A DNA stretch of 37,217 bases, taken from CAYFTL01 sp964346145 (lineage in GTDB: Bacteria; Bacillota; Clostridia; Christensenellales; Aristaeellaceae). The stretch spans positions 1 to 37,217 of the forward strand of contig CAYFTL010000021.1 of the NCBI GenBank assembly GCA_964346145.1, read 5' to 3'. Positions 30,101 through 37,217 of this stretch are shown in pieces. Numbering within the stretch: the stretch's first letter is position 1; every line of letters starts with the position of its first letter. The notes below the pieces were generated by a model. The model saw nothing but the letters and a program-made list of their open reading frames with translations. It searched no databases and was not told where the DNA came from. Made by a program: the position numbers and the translations under genes.

Positions 30101-32014
30101 ATGGTAATGTTGGCTTTGCAGGGCGTATCCAAATCCTTTGTGGTCGACTGCGTGATTCGGGACGTCAATTTAACTGTACGGGTGGGGCAGCGTTTGGGGC
30201 TTGTAGGCACCAACGGCAGCGGCAAATCCACCCTGTTTAAAATCATCATGGGGCAAGAACAGCCCGACGAAGGCAGCGTCACCATGCTCAAGGGTGCAAA
30301 GGCAGAAATGCTCACCCAGCACGCCGACATCGATTCCACCGCCAGCGTATACGAAGAACTGGAAAAGGTGTTTGAGCCATTGCAACAGATGGAAAGCCGG
30401 CTGCGCCAGATGGAAGCCGCCATGAGCGATCCCGCCTTGTCCGAAGCAGAAATCATGGCGCTGGCCGATGACTACGCCCAGTTGACCGAGCGCTTTGAGG
30501 AGGCGGGCGGATACGAATGGCCCAGCCGAATCGCAGGCGCCCTGACCGGATTGGGGCTTCCCAAAGACCGGTGGGACATGCCCGCCAACCTGCTGTCCGG
30601 CGGCGAAAAAACCCGGCTATGCCTGGCGCGCATATTGCTCAAGCAACCGGATTTGCTGTTGCTGGACGAGCCGACCAACCACCTGGATCTAAACGCGGTG
30701 CAGTGGCTGGAAGATACGCTGAAAAAATACCCCAACACGGTAATGGTCATCTCCCACGACCGCTACTTTTTAAACGCGGTGTGCGACGGCATCGCCGAAC
30801 TTTCGATGACCCGCCTAAATCAATACGAGGGCAACTATGATGCCTACTCCAGCCAGCGCGCCGAGCGCCTGGAGCGCCAGCTCAAAGAATATAACCTGCA
30901 GCAAACCGAAATCGCGCGACAAAAGGCCATCATCGCCCGCTACCGCGGCTATGCCACCGAAGCGGCGCTGATTAAGGCCAAAGCCCGGGAAAAAATGCTG
31001 GCCAGGATAGAACTGGTCGACAAACCCACCGAAGAGCACACCGTGCGCTTCCGCTTTCGCAGCGAGCGAAAAACCGGAAACGACGTGTTGATGGTGCAGG
31101 ATCTATCCAAATCCTTTGGTGAGCGCACGCTGTTTTCCAACTTTAAGCTGCACCTTCGCGCAGGGGACCGGGTGGCCATCATCGGCCCCAACGGCGTGGG
31201 CAAATCCACGCTGCTCAAAATTCTGGTGGGCGAGCTCGAAGCCGACACCGGAACGGTGCGCTACGGCAGCAATATAGACCTGGGTTATTTTGACCAGCAA
31301 CAATCAGGATTAGATCCGCAAAAGCAAGCGATGGACGAGGTTTGGGATGATTTTCCGCGCATGGAACCCGACCAGGTGCGCAATGCGCTGGCGTTGTTCC
31401 TGTTTACCGGGGACGACGTGTTTAAGCAGGTCAAATCCCTTTCGGGCGGCGAACGCGCCCGCATTGTGCTGACCAAATTGATGCTCAAAAATAGAAATGT
31501 GTTGATCCTGGACGAACCCACCAACCACTTGGATATGGATTCCCGAGAAGTACTGGAGATGGCGTTGGCCGATTTTGAAGGCACGCTGCTGATGGTGTCC
31601 CACGATCGCTACTTCATCAACCAGATTGCCAACCGGGTGATCGAAATGCGTGCCGATGGCACCACCGAATATTTGGGCAATTACGATGACTATTTAGAGA
31701 AGAAAAACCGGATGGAAGCGCGGGAAGAAGAGCTTGTTTCCGGCCCTACCCGAACCCAAATCGAAAAAGACAAACGGCGGGAGCGCGAAGCGCGCCAGCA
31801 ACAAAAAGAAGCAGAGGCGTTGCTGCTACAAGCAGAACAGCGCATTGTGGATGCCGAAGCCGAGCTAGAAAAGCTCAACGCCCAGATGGCCGATCCCGCC
31901 ACATACGACGATGCGGATCTGGTGCAGCAGCTCTCCCTCCGCCATCACGCGCTGCAGCAGCAGATAGAAGAGCTCTACGAACAGTGGCAAGCGTTGAGCA
32001 GCCAGAATGCTTAA
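30101..32014 (+). CDS. ABC-F family ATPase
   Basis: The 637-residue protein has two ABC domains and no membrane segment. Domain 1 has GTNGSGKST (36-44), LSGGEKTRLCLA and LLLLDEPTNHLD. A linker with paired helices follows (YSSQRAERLERQLKEYNLQQTEIARQK, read in part). Domain 2 has GPNGVGKST, SLSGGERARIVL and LILDEPTNHLD. A Glu/Gln/Arg-rich C-terminal coiled coil occupies about 555-637. ABC-F proteins act on the ribosome: EttA-, Uup- or YdiF/YfmR-type housekeeping factors ease translation, and others protect against antibiotics. The coiled-coil C-terminus and linker suggest a Uup/YdiF-like housekeeping member rather than a resistance protein. The ribosome binding site is weak (AGGA 13 bases upstream). 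Confidence 0.92.
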   Translation: MVMLALQGVSKSFVVDCVIRDVNLTVRVGQRLGLVGTNGSGKSTLFKIIMGQEQPDEGSVTMLKGAKAEMLTQHADIDSTASVYEELEKVFEPLQQMESRLRQMEAAMSDPALSEAEIMALADDYAQLTERFEEAGGYEWPSRIAGALTGLGLPKDRWDMPANLLSGGEKTRLCLARILLKQPDLLLLDEPTNHLDLNAVQWLEDTLKKYPNTVMVISHDRYFLNAVCDGIAELSMTRLNQYEGNYDAYSSQRAERLERQLKEYNLQQTEIARQKAIIARYRGYATEAALIKAKAREKMLARIELVDKPTEEHTVRFRFRSERKTGNDVLMVQDLSKSFGERTLFSNFKLHLRAGDRVAIIGPNGVGKSTLLKILVGELEADTGTVRYGSNIDLGYFDQQQSGLDPQKQAMDEVWDDFPRMEPDQVRNALALFLFTGDDVFKQVKSLSGGERARIVLTKLMLKNRNVLILDEPTNHLDMDSREVLEMALADFEGTLLMVSHDRYFINQIANRVIEMRADGTTEYLGNYDDYLEKKNRMEAREEELVSGPTRTQIEKDKRREREARQQQKEAEALLLQAEQRIVDAEAELEKLNAQMADPATYDDADLVQQLSLRHHALQQQIEELYEQWQALSSQNA

Positions 32015-32040
32015 GGTTCTTTTCAAAATACTATAATATA

Positions 32041-32094
32041 TTAACACAAAGGTGTCCTCCGCAGTTGCGACTGCGGGGGACACCTTTGTGTTAA
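32041..32094. repeat. Long perfect inverted repeat, terminator-like
   Basis: A 25-bp stem (17 bp perfect, one G-T pair, then 7 bp) closes a four-base loop at 32066-32069, 26 bases after the ABC-F stop. No U-run follows on the plus strand, and on the minus strand the sequence after the stem is A/T-rich. It could still act as a terminator or mRNA 3' stabiliser for ABC-F, or be a small palindromic mobile repeat. Confidence 0.7.
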
Positions 32095-32104
32095 TAATAC
32101 GTAC

Positions 32105-32370
32105 TTAAAGAAACATCATTATAGTATAAAATCCATAGATAACACCAATAATGCCAAGAATCAACCCTGCGATAGCCAATCCTTACCACTTTTCCTTCCC
32201 GGCCCGGTTTGAGAAATTCCTATTCCAGAGAAAACAGTGGCCAGAATGCCTGTCAATCCGCCAAAATTCAAAAATAAAGAGATAATCCCCAAAACGAATC
32301 CGGCTATAGCTATGCCTGAAGTTCCCATGTTTTTTGTCTCGTTATCCATCAGCCTTTCCCCCTTTTCCAT
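32105..32370 (-). pseudogene. DUF4190-like small membrane protein, frameshifted
   Basis: The upstream frame encodes MDNETKNMGTSGIAIAGFVL and continues into a first hydrophobic helix, then diverges at KSGKDWLSQG and stops at 32161. Adding one G to the GG at 32182-32181 restores KSGKGLAIAGLILGIIGVIY and a stop at 32105. This is the second AIAGxxLGII helix expected in DUF4190-type proteins. The best start is ATG 32349, behind GGGGGAAAGG; ATG 32370 is also in frame. The intact product would be about 80 residues with two membrane helices. The lesion is a single-base deletion or a sequencing error. The function of the family is unknown. Confidence 0.75.
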
Positions 32371-32420
32371 TTGCCTTCGATTCTTATAGAAAGGTTTGTG
32401 CCCTGTCTATAACGATTCCA

Positions 32421-32647
32421 TTAACATCGTTCACTATTGTAGCAAAGACTTAGGCTCGCAACAGCAATGCCCATGTTAACCCCTGCAATGGCCAATTTTC
32501 TGACGCCGATTCCCGAACGCACCATCTTCGAAAAAACAAAAACTGAAAAAGTCATTGACCCGCCAGCCACAAAAAAGAAAGGATCCCCAGAACAAATCCG
32601 GCTATGGTTATATCTGCAATTTCTATTTTGTTCGTCTCATAGCCCAC
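32421..32647 (-). pseudogene. Second DUF4190-like gene, degraded paralogue
   Basis: A minus-strand frame from about 32647 reads VGYETNKIEIADITIAGFVL, then hydrophobic GILSF, and breaks in the six-A run 32571-32576. In the next frame it continues FVAGGSMTFSVFVF, RSGIGVRKLAIAGVNMG and stops at 32421. It aligns with the neighbouring DUF4190-like gene (ETKN..IAIAGFVLGIISLF and KLAIAG). A seventh A in the run would restore one frame. No ATG start with a ribosome binding site is present, only GTG 32647, so this copy looks more decayed. The rest of 32371-32813 holds nothing else recognisable. Confidence 0.65.
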
Positions 32648-32813
32648 GTCTATAGCCTGCCTTCCCATAAAAATCCGAACAGGCGCAGTGCGGCAAAAAC
32701 TCAAGCGTCCCATGGCACAGCAGCAGCTGCTTACCTTTGTTGCATCCCTCTTGTCCCAACCGGCGCTTGTCCGTTAAAATACTCGAGTTATTGATAACCA
32801 AATCTTTTGAGGT

Positions 32814-33956
32814 CTATGCTCCAAACACTTGGGCTGCCTTGTCCATATTTTTTATGATCTCAACGCTAAAAGGGCAACGGCTTTCGCAGCTACCGCAACC
32901 GATGCAGTCGCCACCTTTTGCTGCCAGCCCAGCGTAATGGCTGCGGATCGAAGGAGGCACATTGGCTTGGTCCAGCAGCGCGATGTCCAAATATTTATTG
33001 ACTGCCGCAATGTCGATATTCGCCGGGCAGGGCAAACAGTGGTTGCAATAGACACAATTGCCCTCAAAGCTTCCACCCAGCTCGCTCATGAAGGGCGTAT
33101 AGTCCAAATCCGCCTCCTTCGCCGTCAGGTAGCTCATGGAATCCGCTATCTGCGCAGCGCTCTGGCAGCCCAGCAAAGCAGAAAATACCGCTGGGCGACT
33201 CAGCGCAAAGTGAATACACTGATTGGCCGTCATCGGCTTTGAAAACGGCGTGTGCTCGGCAGAGATCAACTTGCCCGCGCCCAAGGTTTTCATTACGCTA
33301 ATGCCCACCCCTTGGCGCTCGCACAGGGTGTACAGTTCGTTGCGCACCGGATCCAGCACGCTGTTGCTCTGCACCTTCCAGTCCGGATCCAACGTATCCA
33401 GCGCATAGGCCTGGGCGCTTAAATCGAAGGCCAAGTTGATGGAAAACATCATGAATTCGGGCACGCCGGTCTTGACCATCTTCAACGCAATATCGGGTTT
33501 GTGGGAGCTGAAGCCAATGTGACCGATATCGCCATTGCGCTTGAGCTTTTGCGCGTAGTCCACAATCCCATTGTCAAACACCTTGCGTAAATCCTCTTCG
33601 GTATCGATAAAGAACAAAAAGCCAAAATCGATGTAACCGCCGAATATGCGCAAACAATCCTCAAAATACTTCTGCACCGTGGGCAAGTCCCGGCTGATGT
33701 CGTATTGCTGATTGATGTCCGTAGAGCCGATAGCACCCTGGATCATCACATCCTTGCGGCGGTTGCCCAGCGCCTTGGCAATATTCTCCCGCACTTCGCG
33801 TCCCGGCATAAACACGTCCAAATAGTTAATGCCGGCATCCAGCGCAGCGTGGATGGTTTCCTCCACCTGGGCATAGGGTTTGTTGTCCAAGTGTTCGCAG
33901 CCCAGGCCTATAATTCCGGCCTGCTTGCCTGTTTTTCCGATTTCGCGGTATTGCAT
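32814..33956 (-). CDS. Aldo/keto reductase with C-terminal [4Fe-4S] ferredoxin domain
   Basis: The ATG at 33956 follows GGGGAGGACGG and gives 380 residues. Residues 1-270 form an aldo/keto reductase barrel (MQYREIGKTGKQAGIIGLGCEHL, INYLDVFMPGREVRENIAKAL, IGHIGFSSHKPDIAL). The C-terminus binds two clusters: CVYCNHCLPCP and CIGCGSCESRCP. The usual catalytic Tyr in the TAxxYG position is replaced (DVFMPG), while the Asp remains. This ferredoxin-type branch is common in Clostridia, and some members may lack ordinary NADPH reductase chemistry. The protein is cytoplasmic and likely takes electrons via iron-sulfur clusters. A promoter with a 19-base spacer precedes it. The substrate is unknown. Confidence 0.9.
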   Translation of the reverse strand: MQYREIGKTGKQAGIIGLGCEHLDNKPYAQVEETIHAALDAGINYLDVFMPGREVRENIAKALGNRRKDVMIQGAIGSTDINQQYDISRDLPTVQKYFEDCLRIFGGYIDFGFLFFIDTEEDLRKVFDNGIVDYAQKLKRNGDIGHIGFSSHKPDIALKMVKTGVPEFMMFSINLAFDLSAQAYALDTLDPDWKVQSNSVLDPVRNELYTLCERQGVGISVMKTLGAGKLISAEHTPFSKPMTANQCIHFALSRPAVFSALLGCQSAAQIADSMSYLTAKEADLDYTPFMSELGGSFEGNCVYCNHCLPCPANIDIAAVNKYLDIALLDQANVPPSIRSHYAGLAAKGGDCIGCGSCESRCPFSVEIIKNMDKAAQVFGA

Positions 33957-34008
33957 ATTTTCCGTCCTCCCCTTTACACTCACAAAAACTGATCATTACA
34001 CTATGCTT

Positions 34009-34039
34009 AGTATAAACCATAGATCGAGCTTAAAGTCAA
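34009..34039 (-). promoter_or_regulatory. Aldo/keto reductase promoter with 19-base spacer (MerR-like architecture)
   Basis: On the reverse strand TTGACT (34039-34034) and TATACT (34014-34009) are near consensus but 19 bases apart. Overlong 19-20-base spacers are the hallmark of promoters activated by MerR-family regulators, which unwind the spacer. A TTTATA with 17-base spacing overlaps the same -10 region, so a normal promoter is the alternative. Confidence 0.45.
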
Positions 34040-34160
34040 GCGAAAGGCTCATTGCTGATAGAAGAAGGTTGGCCAGCCCCCGCTTCCAGCCAAGTTTTTT
34101 AAGCGCCGACAATGCATTGCATTCAAAACTTTTAAAGCTCAAACAAATCAGTATGGTCAA

Positions 34161-34201
34161 ACGACAAAACCTCCTTCGAATATGGCTAAAATTCGAAGGA
34201 G
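34161..34201 (-). terminator. Terminator of the eda-kdgK operon
   Basis: An 11-bp perfect stem (CTCCTTCGAAT / ATTCGAAGGAG, 34171-34181 with 34191-34201) is followed on the minus strand by GTTTTGTCGTTTG, 36 bases after the kdgK stop. Confidence 0.85.
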
Positions 34202-34236
34202 ATTTCTGCTTTTTTTATCTCTTGTTTTCTATAAAC

Positions 34237-35262
34237 TTAGCGCTGCACTCGTCCGGACGCGTTGCCCTGCATTAAAGATTCCACCTCAGCCACAGTGACC
34301 CGGTTGAAGTCACCCATAATGGTGTGCTTCAGGCAGCTGGCCGCCACGGCAAATTCCAACGCATCCTGCTTGTTCTCGTAAGTGTTCCAGCCGTAAATCA
34401 GTCCGCCGCCGAAGCTGTCGCCACCGCCCACCCGATCAACGATATCGGTGATTTCATAGCGGGTGGATACGTAGAACTGGTTACGGTCATACAAGCAAGC
34501 CGCCCAGCCGTTGTTGTCGGCGCTGTTGCTTTCGCGCAGCGTGATAGCGATCGCCTTCATGTCCTTGTACTCGTCTAGCACTTTGGCCGCCAAATCCTTG
34601 TAGAAGGAGCGATCCAGTTCGCCGCCCTCCACTTCCATGTGAGCGCTAAGCCCCAAGGATTTTTGCACGTCTTCTTCGTTGGCGATGCACACGTCCACAT
34701 ACTGAACCAGTTCGCGCATCACAACCTGAACGTCCTTGCCATATTTCCACAAATTCTTGCGGTAGTTTAAGTCCATGGACACGGTAATGCCCTTGGCTTT
34801 GGCTGCTTTGAGGGCCGCCAGCGTAAGCTCTGCAGCCGTTTGGCTGATGGCCGGGGTGATGCCGGTCACATGAAACCAATCCGCGCCTTCAAATACAAAA
34901 TCCCAATCGATATCGTCCTGCCCTGCCACCGCAATGGTAGAATCGGCGCGATCGTAAATCACTTTGGACGGGCGCTGGTTGGAGCCGGTTTCCACATAGT
35001 AAATGCCCATTCGGCCATCTTTGCGCACGATCTTGGAGGTGTCCACGCCAAAGCGGCGCAGCTCGCCGATGCAGGCATCACCGATCGCATTTTTGGGTAA
35101 CACCGTCGCAAAAGCGGCATCTATGCCATAGTTGGCCAGAGATACCGCCACGTTGGCTTCGCCGCCGCCAAAGGTGGCCTCCAGCATCGCAGACTGCATC
35201 AAACGTTCGTGACCCGGGGATTTGAGCCGAAGCATAATTTCACCAAATGTAACCACTCGCAT
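34237..35262 (-). CDS. kdgK: 2-keto-3-deoxygluconate kinase (PfkB sugar kinase)
   Basis: The ATG at 35262 follows AAAGGAG and gives 341 residues. The PfkB/ribokinase fold is shown by the start MRVVTFGEIMLRLKSPGHERLMQ, FGGGEANVAVSLANYG, FHVTGITPAIS, MDLNYRKNLW and the C-terminal DRVGGGDSFGGGL, in which the Asp is the catalytic base. The MDLNYRxxLW motif and the adjacent eda gene identify 2-dehydro-3-deoxygluconate kinase, which makes KDPG with ATP. The aldolase gene is only 26 bases upstream. Together the two enzymes turn 2-keto-3-deoxygluconate (from pectin, alginate-like or hexuronate breakdown) into pyruvate and glyceraldehyde 3-phosphate. No transporter or hexuronate enzyme is in the window. 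Confidence 0.92.
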   Translation of the reverse strand: MRVVTFGEIMLRLKSPGHERLMQSAMLEATFGGGEANVAVSLANYGIDAAFATVLPKNAIGDACIGELRRFGVDTSKIVRKDGRMGIYYVETGSNQRPSKVIYDRADSTIAVAGQDDIDWDFVFEGADWFHVTGITPAISQTAAELTLAALKAAKAKGITVSMDLNYRKNLWKYGKDVQVVMRELVQYVDVCIANEEDVQKSLGLSAHMEVEGGELDRSFYKDLAAKVLDEYKDMKAIAITLRESNSADNNGWAACLYDRNQFYVSTRYEITDIVDRVGGGDSFGGGLIYGWNTYENKQDALEFAVAASCLKHTIMGDFNRVTVAEVESLMQGNASGRVQR

Positions 35263-35288
35263 GTTTTGTTCTCCTTTCAATCTACCAC

Positions 35289-35930
35289 TTAACGCGTAGC
35301 GCGCACTACCTTCACGGCTTCGGCCGCTTTGCGCTCGATTTCATCAAAGTTACCGGATTTTAGATCGGCCGCAGCACAAATCCAGCTGCCGCCCGCCGCA
35401 AATACAAACGGTGCTTCGATATAAGTGTGCAAGTTTTCGGCATTCACGCCGCCGGTGGGAATAAACCGAACCTGGCGGAACGGACCGGAAAGCGCCTTCA
35501 TGGCCGCAAAGCCGCCATAGATTTGCGCCGGGAAAAACTTGATGACGTCCACCCCCAGGGCCAAAGCTTCCATGATTTCGGTGGGCGTCACGCAGCCAGG
35601 GGTCACCGGAATATCGTTTTCCACACACCAACGCACCATTTCGGCATCAAAACCAGGCGAAACGATGAACTGGGCGCCCGCTTCAACGCTTGCTTTGCAT
35701 TGATCAAGGGTCAGCACGGTGCCGGCACCCACCAGCACATCAGGTCTTTGGCTGCGCACCGCACGGATGGAATCCAGCGCGGCATCGGTGCGCAAAGTGA
35801 TTTCCATGATGGGCAAACCGCCTTTGGAAAGCGCATCCGCCGCAGGCAGCGCTTGGGCGCTGTCTTGGATGACCACCACAGGCACTACCCCGTAGCCGTA
35901 CATTCTTTGAATAACTTGATTTTTTCCCAT
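35289..35930 (-). CDS. eda: KDPG/KHG aldolase
   Basis: This 213-residue class I aldolase has the Schiff-base Lys131 in DVIKFFPA, with PIMEITLRT (Glu43, Arg47), LVGAGTVLT, IVSPGF, TPGCVTPTE and IPTGGV as phosphate-binding and barrel motifs. It cleaves 2-keto-3-deoxy-6-phosphogluconate to pyruvate and glyceraldehyde 3-phosphate. AAAGGAAAG precedes the ATG at 35930. It is the first gene of the eda-kdgK unit, driven by the strong promoter at 36056-36084. Confidence 0.94.
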   Translation of the reverse strand: MGKNQVIQRMYGYGVVPVVVIQDSAQALPAADALSKGGLPIMEITLRTDAALDSIRAVRSQRPDVLVGAGTVLTLDQCKASVEAGAQFIVSPGFDAEMVRWCVENDIPVTPGCVTPTEIMEALALGVDVIKFFPAQIYGGFAAMKALSGPFRQVRFIPTGGVNAENLHTYIEAPFVFAAGGSWICAAADLKSGNFDEIERKAAEAVKVVRATR

Positions 35931-36011
35931 AGCCGTCTTTCCTTTCTCTCCTTGACTTTACACAATTTAAACTGCTATATGCCTGCGCATTGACTCAATT
36001 TCTTCCCGAAT

Positions 36012-36027
36012 ATGTTTTCCAAAACAT
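36012..36027 (-). promoter_or_regulatory. Operator-like inverted repeat of the eda-kdgK operon
   Basis: ATGTTTT-CC-AAAACAT, a 7-bp perfect inverted repeat with a 2-base centre, lies about 22-37 bases downstream of the predicted start. A repressor bound here would block transcription. The site resembles short palindromes used by KdgR/IclR- or LacI-type sugar-acid regulators, but no regulator gene is nearby. Its function is inference. Confidence 0.5.
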
Positions 36028-36055
36028 GCGCACAAAACAATCTTTTACATTTATT

Positions 36056-36084
36056 ATCATATCCCGCTGCCTGTCCACTGTCAA
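36056..36084 (-). promoter_or_regulatory. Promoter of eda-kdgK
   Basis: On the reverse strand TTGACA (36084-36079) and TATGAT (36061-36056) are 17 bases apart. The transcript would have a leader of about 115 bases. The intergenic stretch 35931-36337 otherwise holds only the operator-like repeat at 36012-36027 and unassigned sequence at 36085-36320. Confidence 0.8.
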
Positions 36085-36320
36085 TCGAAAACCCAGATAA
36101 GTTTTCTATAAAACCATAGCGCGGCGTGCATGCCTCCCGCGGTACGCGGCTTACCTGCAAGCGGCAGATGGCTAAGCTTTCCACGCCGAAAGATTTATTT
36201 TTATTTATATCGCTGCCGCCGATTTTTGAACCGCACTGATCCACCCCATCGTCACCCACGCCTACGGCATAGGTTATAGCGGTGGCAATATTTTCATTAA
36301 AATCAAGTGGTGCAACCATC

Positions 36321-36355
36321 AAAAAGACAGAGGCCTGTTACAATCCTCTATCTTT
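36321..36355 (-). terminator. Terminator overlapping the end of the P-loop kinase gene
   Basis: On the reverse strand AAAGATAGAGG pairs with CCTCTGTCTTT (one G-U), followed by TTG, so TCTTTTTG forms the U-rich end. The 5' arm encodes the kinase's last residues (KDRG) and its stop codon is in the loop. Confidence 0.75.
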
Positions 36356-36907
36356 AAATATGCCATTTCCATCGTAAAACCGCTTCGCTATATCCGCCGC
36401 ATTTGCGCGCCAATCTTTTCTGCCATCCACATGGATCACAGGACACAAAAGAGTTTGCGCCCATTGCTCAATCTTCGACAAGGAACGCGCAGCCACAAAA
36501 CTCATAAACTGCATTTGCTGCTCATACATATCCCCGCGGGGGCGAATACGTTCTCCGTGCTGCGCGTGCGCGCGATGCTCTACCCGCTTCAGGCGAAGCT
36601 CTTTCGGCGCCGAAATCCACAGGGCAAGCTCGTACATCTGCAGAATCTCATCACCGAAATCTCCCGTCACGGCGCTGATTACAAAGGCACCATATTTTTG
36701 AATGTCGGCGAGCATTAAGCTCAGGCATTCCTCGCGCGTTCGTTCAACCGCATAAGGAATTTCCGATTCTTGAAAGTGATAATCTTCAATATCCATGTGC
36801 TTAAACTGCAATATTCGGGCCAGCTCCCGCCCGAGGGTAGTCTTGCCGCTTCCGTTGGCCCCGAACACGATTATCCCATGAGGTTTGCTCACTGTATCGC
36901 TCTCCAT
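36338..36907 (-). CDS. P-loop NTPase/kinase of unknown substrate
   Basis: This 189-residue protein has Walker A GANGSGKT (16-23) followed by LGRELARILQFKHMDIEDYHF, an Asp-containing motif like that of shikimate- and gluconate-kinase-type small kinases. A lid region rich in Arg follows (HRAHAQHGERIRPRGDMYEQQ) and a final CPVIHVDGRKDW. It probably phosphorylates a small molecule. Position next to kdgK-eda invites a gluconokinase call, but the gluconate-specific motifs are not recognisable, so no symbol is given. The ATG at 36907 has no good ribosome binding site; GTG at codon 6, with GGAG upstream, is an alternative. Confidence 0.8.
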   Translation of the reverse strand: MESDTVSKPHGIIVFGANGSGKTTLGRELARILQFKHMDIEDYHFQESEIPYAVERTREECLSLMLADIQKYGAFVISAVTGDFGDEILQMYELALWISAPKELRLKRVEHRAHAQHGERIRPRGDMYEQQMQFMSFVAARSLSKIEQWAQTLLCPVIHVDGRKDWRANAADIAKRFYDGNGIFKDRGL

Positions 36908-37217
36908 TCTGGTTGCAAAATGTTCTACCGTTGTCTAGCGCACCACCTATTTTCCGGTGCGTTGCCGCTTGGTTATGCCTTGGTGCGTTTAACTTCGCGC
37001 TGTATGCTGATAACCTTCATAATCCCATAAGAACCGCGGGTTTTGACGTTGCAACCAGAAATGATCCTGCGAAGGTTCAGCACAAACGCAAACGTAAAAG
37101 CATAGCTTACTGTTGTAATTGACTAGGGAATCCTTTTAGGTAGCAGTTTTCATGGTTTGTAGAAAACCTTTGCATGGTTTTCTGATTTTATTATACAATG
37201 CAAAAACCTGCAATAAA
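36908..37217. other. Intergenic end of window with promoter-like and dyad elements
   Basis: No supported gene. On the minus strand TATAAT (37195-37190) lies just upstream of an inverted repeat AGAAAACC (37161-37168) / GGTTTTCT (37176-37183). This could be a regulated promoter for the kinase gene, although its -35 region would fall at the window edge. Two minus-strand frames between about 37110 and 36980 (one ending KVISIQREVKRTKA) lack starts with ribosome binding sites and may be remnants. Confidence 0.35.

Noticed and set aside
35975..36322. 115-codon minus-strand frame between eda and the P-loop kinase
   Set aside because: It has no ribosome binding site, begins in the U-run of the kinase terminator, spans the eda promoter and operator, and matches no family I recognise.
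36338..36907. Gluconokinase (gntK) call for the small P-loop protein
   Set aside because: It is suggested only by nearness to kdgK-eda; gluconate-kinase motifs beyond Walker A are not recognisable.

Overview
The window looks like a chromosomal segment from a Gram-positive anaerobe of the Clostridia (Bacillota). The reasons are the rpsF-ssb-rpsR operon, strong AGGAGG-type ribosome binding sites with frequent TTG/GTG starts, a sortase-type surface protein ending in a VPETG signal, a glycyl radical enzyme with its activase, ferredoxin-type aldo/keto reductase, and a Re-citrate-synthase-like protein. GC content looks close to one half. The exact family cannot be fixed from the sequence alone. No tRNA, rRNA, CRISPR array, transposase or phage gene was seen.

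Layout, left to right. 1-5.4 kb (minus strand): 5' part of a glycyl radical enzyme activase, the glycyl radical enzyme itself (broken by an in-frame TAG), an esterase lacking its last catalytic residue because of an in-frame TAA, a GNAT/ParB-fold fusion whose natural start seems frameshifted, and a YdcF-type membrane protein. 5.4-9.4 kb (minus): a priming sugar phosphate transferase, a Nudix hydrolase and a secreted caspase-like protein with Ig-like repeats. 9.4-10.9 kb (minus): rpsR, ssb and rpsF behind an S6:S18-type leader RNA. 11-16.6 kb (mostly plus): pyridoxamine kinase, a DUF1835-like protein, a convergent sirtuin, an aspartate-type aminotransferase and a LeuA/Re-citrate synthase family enzyme. 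16.6-20.4 kb: MutT-like Nudix, NimA-like flavoprotein, an M1 peptidase homologue that has lost its HE pair, and a YhhN membrane protein. 20.4-25 kb (minus): a CotH kinase / VTC / DUF4956 cassette. 25.3-28.7 kb (plus): a repeat-rich cell-wall protein and a GntR-ABC transporter operon. 28.8-32.1 kb (plus): a nucleotidyltransferase-fold protein and an ABC-F ATPase. 32.1-37.2 kb (minus): two damaged DUF4190-like genes, an iron-sulfur aldo/keto reductase, the kdgK-eda pair for 2-keto-3-deoxygluconate breakdown with promoter and operator-like site, and a small P-loop kinase.

Functional themes are envelope proteins (caspase-like, CotH/VTC/DUF4956, inactive M1, VPETG protein, sugar transferase, YdcF) and anaerobic carbon metabolism (glycyl radical enzyme, Re-citrate synthase-like enzyme, KDG pathway). 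Five genes carry a single apparent lesion each (two nonsense codons and three one-base frameshifts, two of them in six-A runs). TAG is used as the normal stop of several intact genes here, so these look like gene decay or assembly errors, not recoding.
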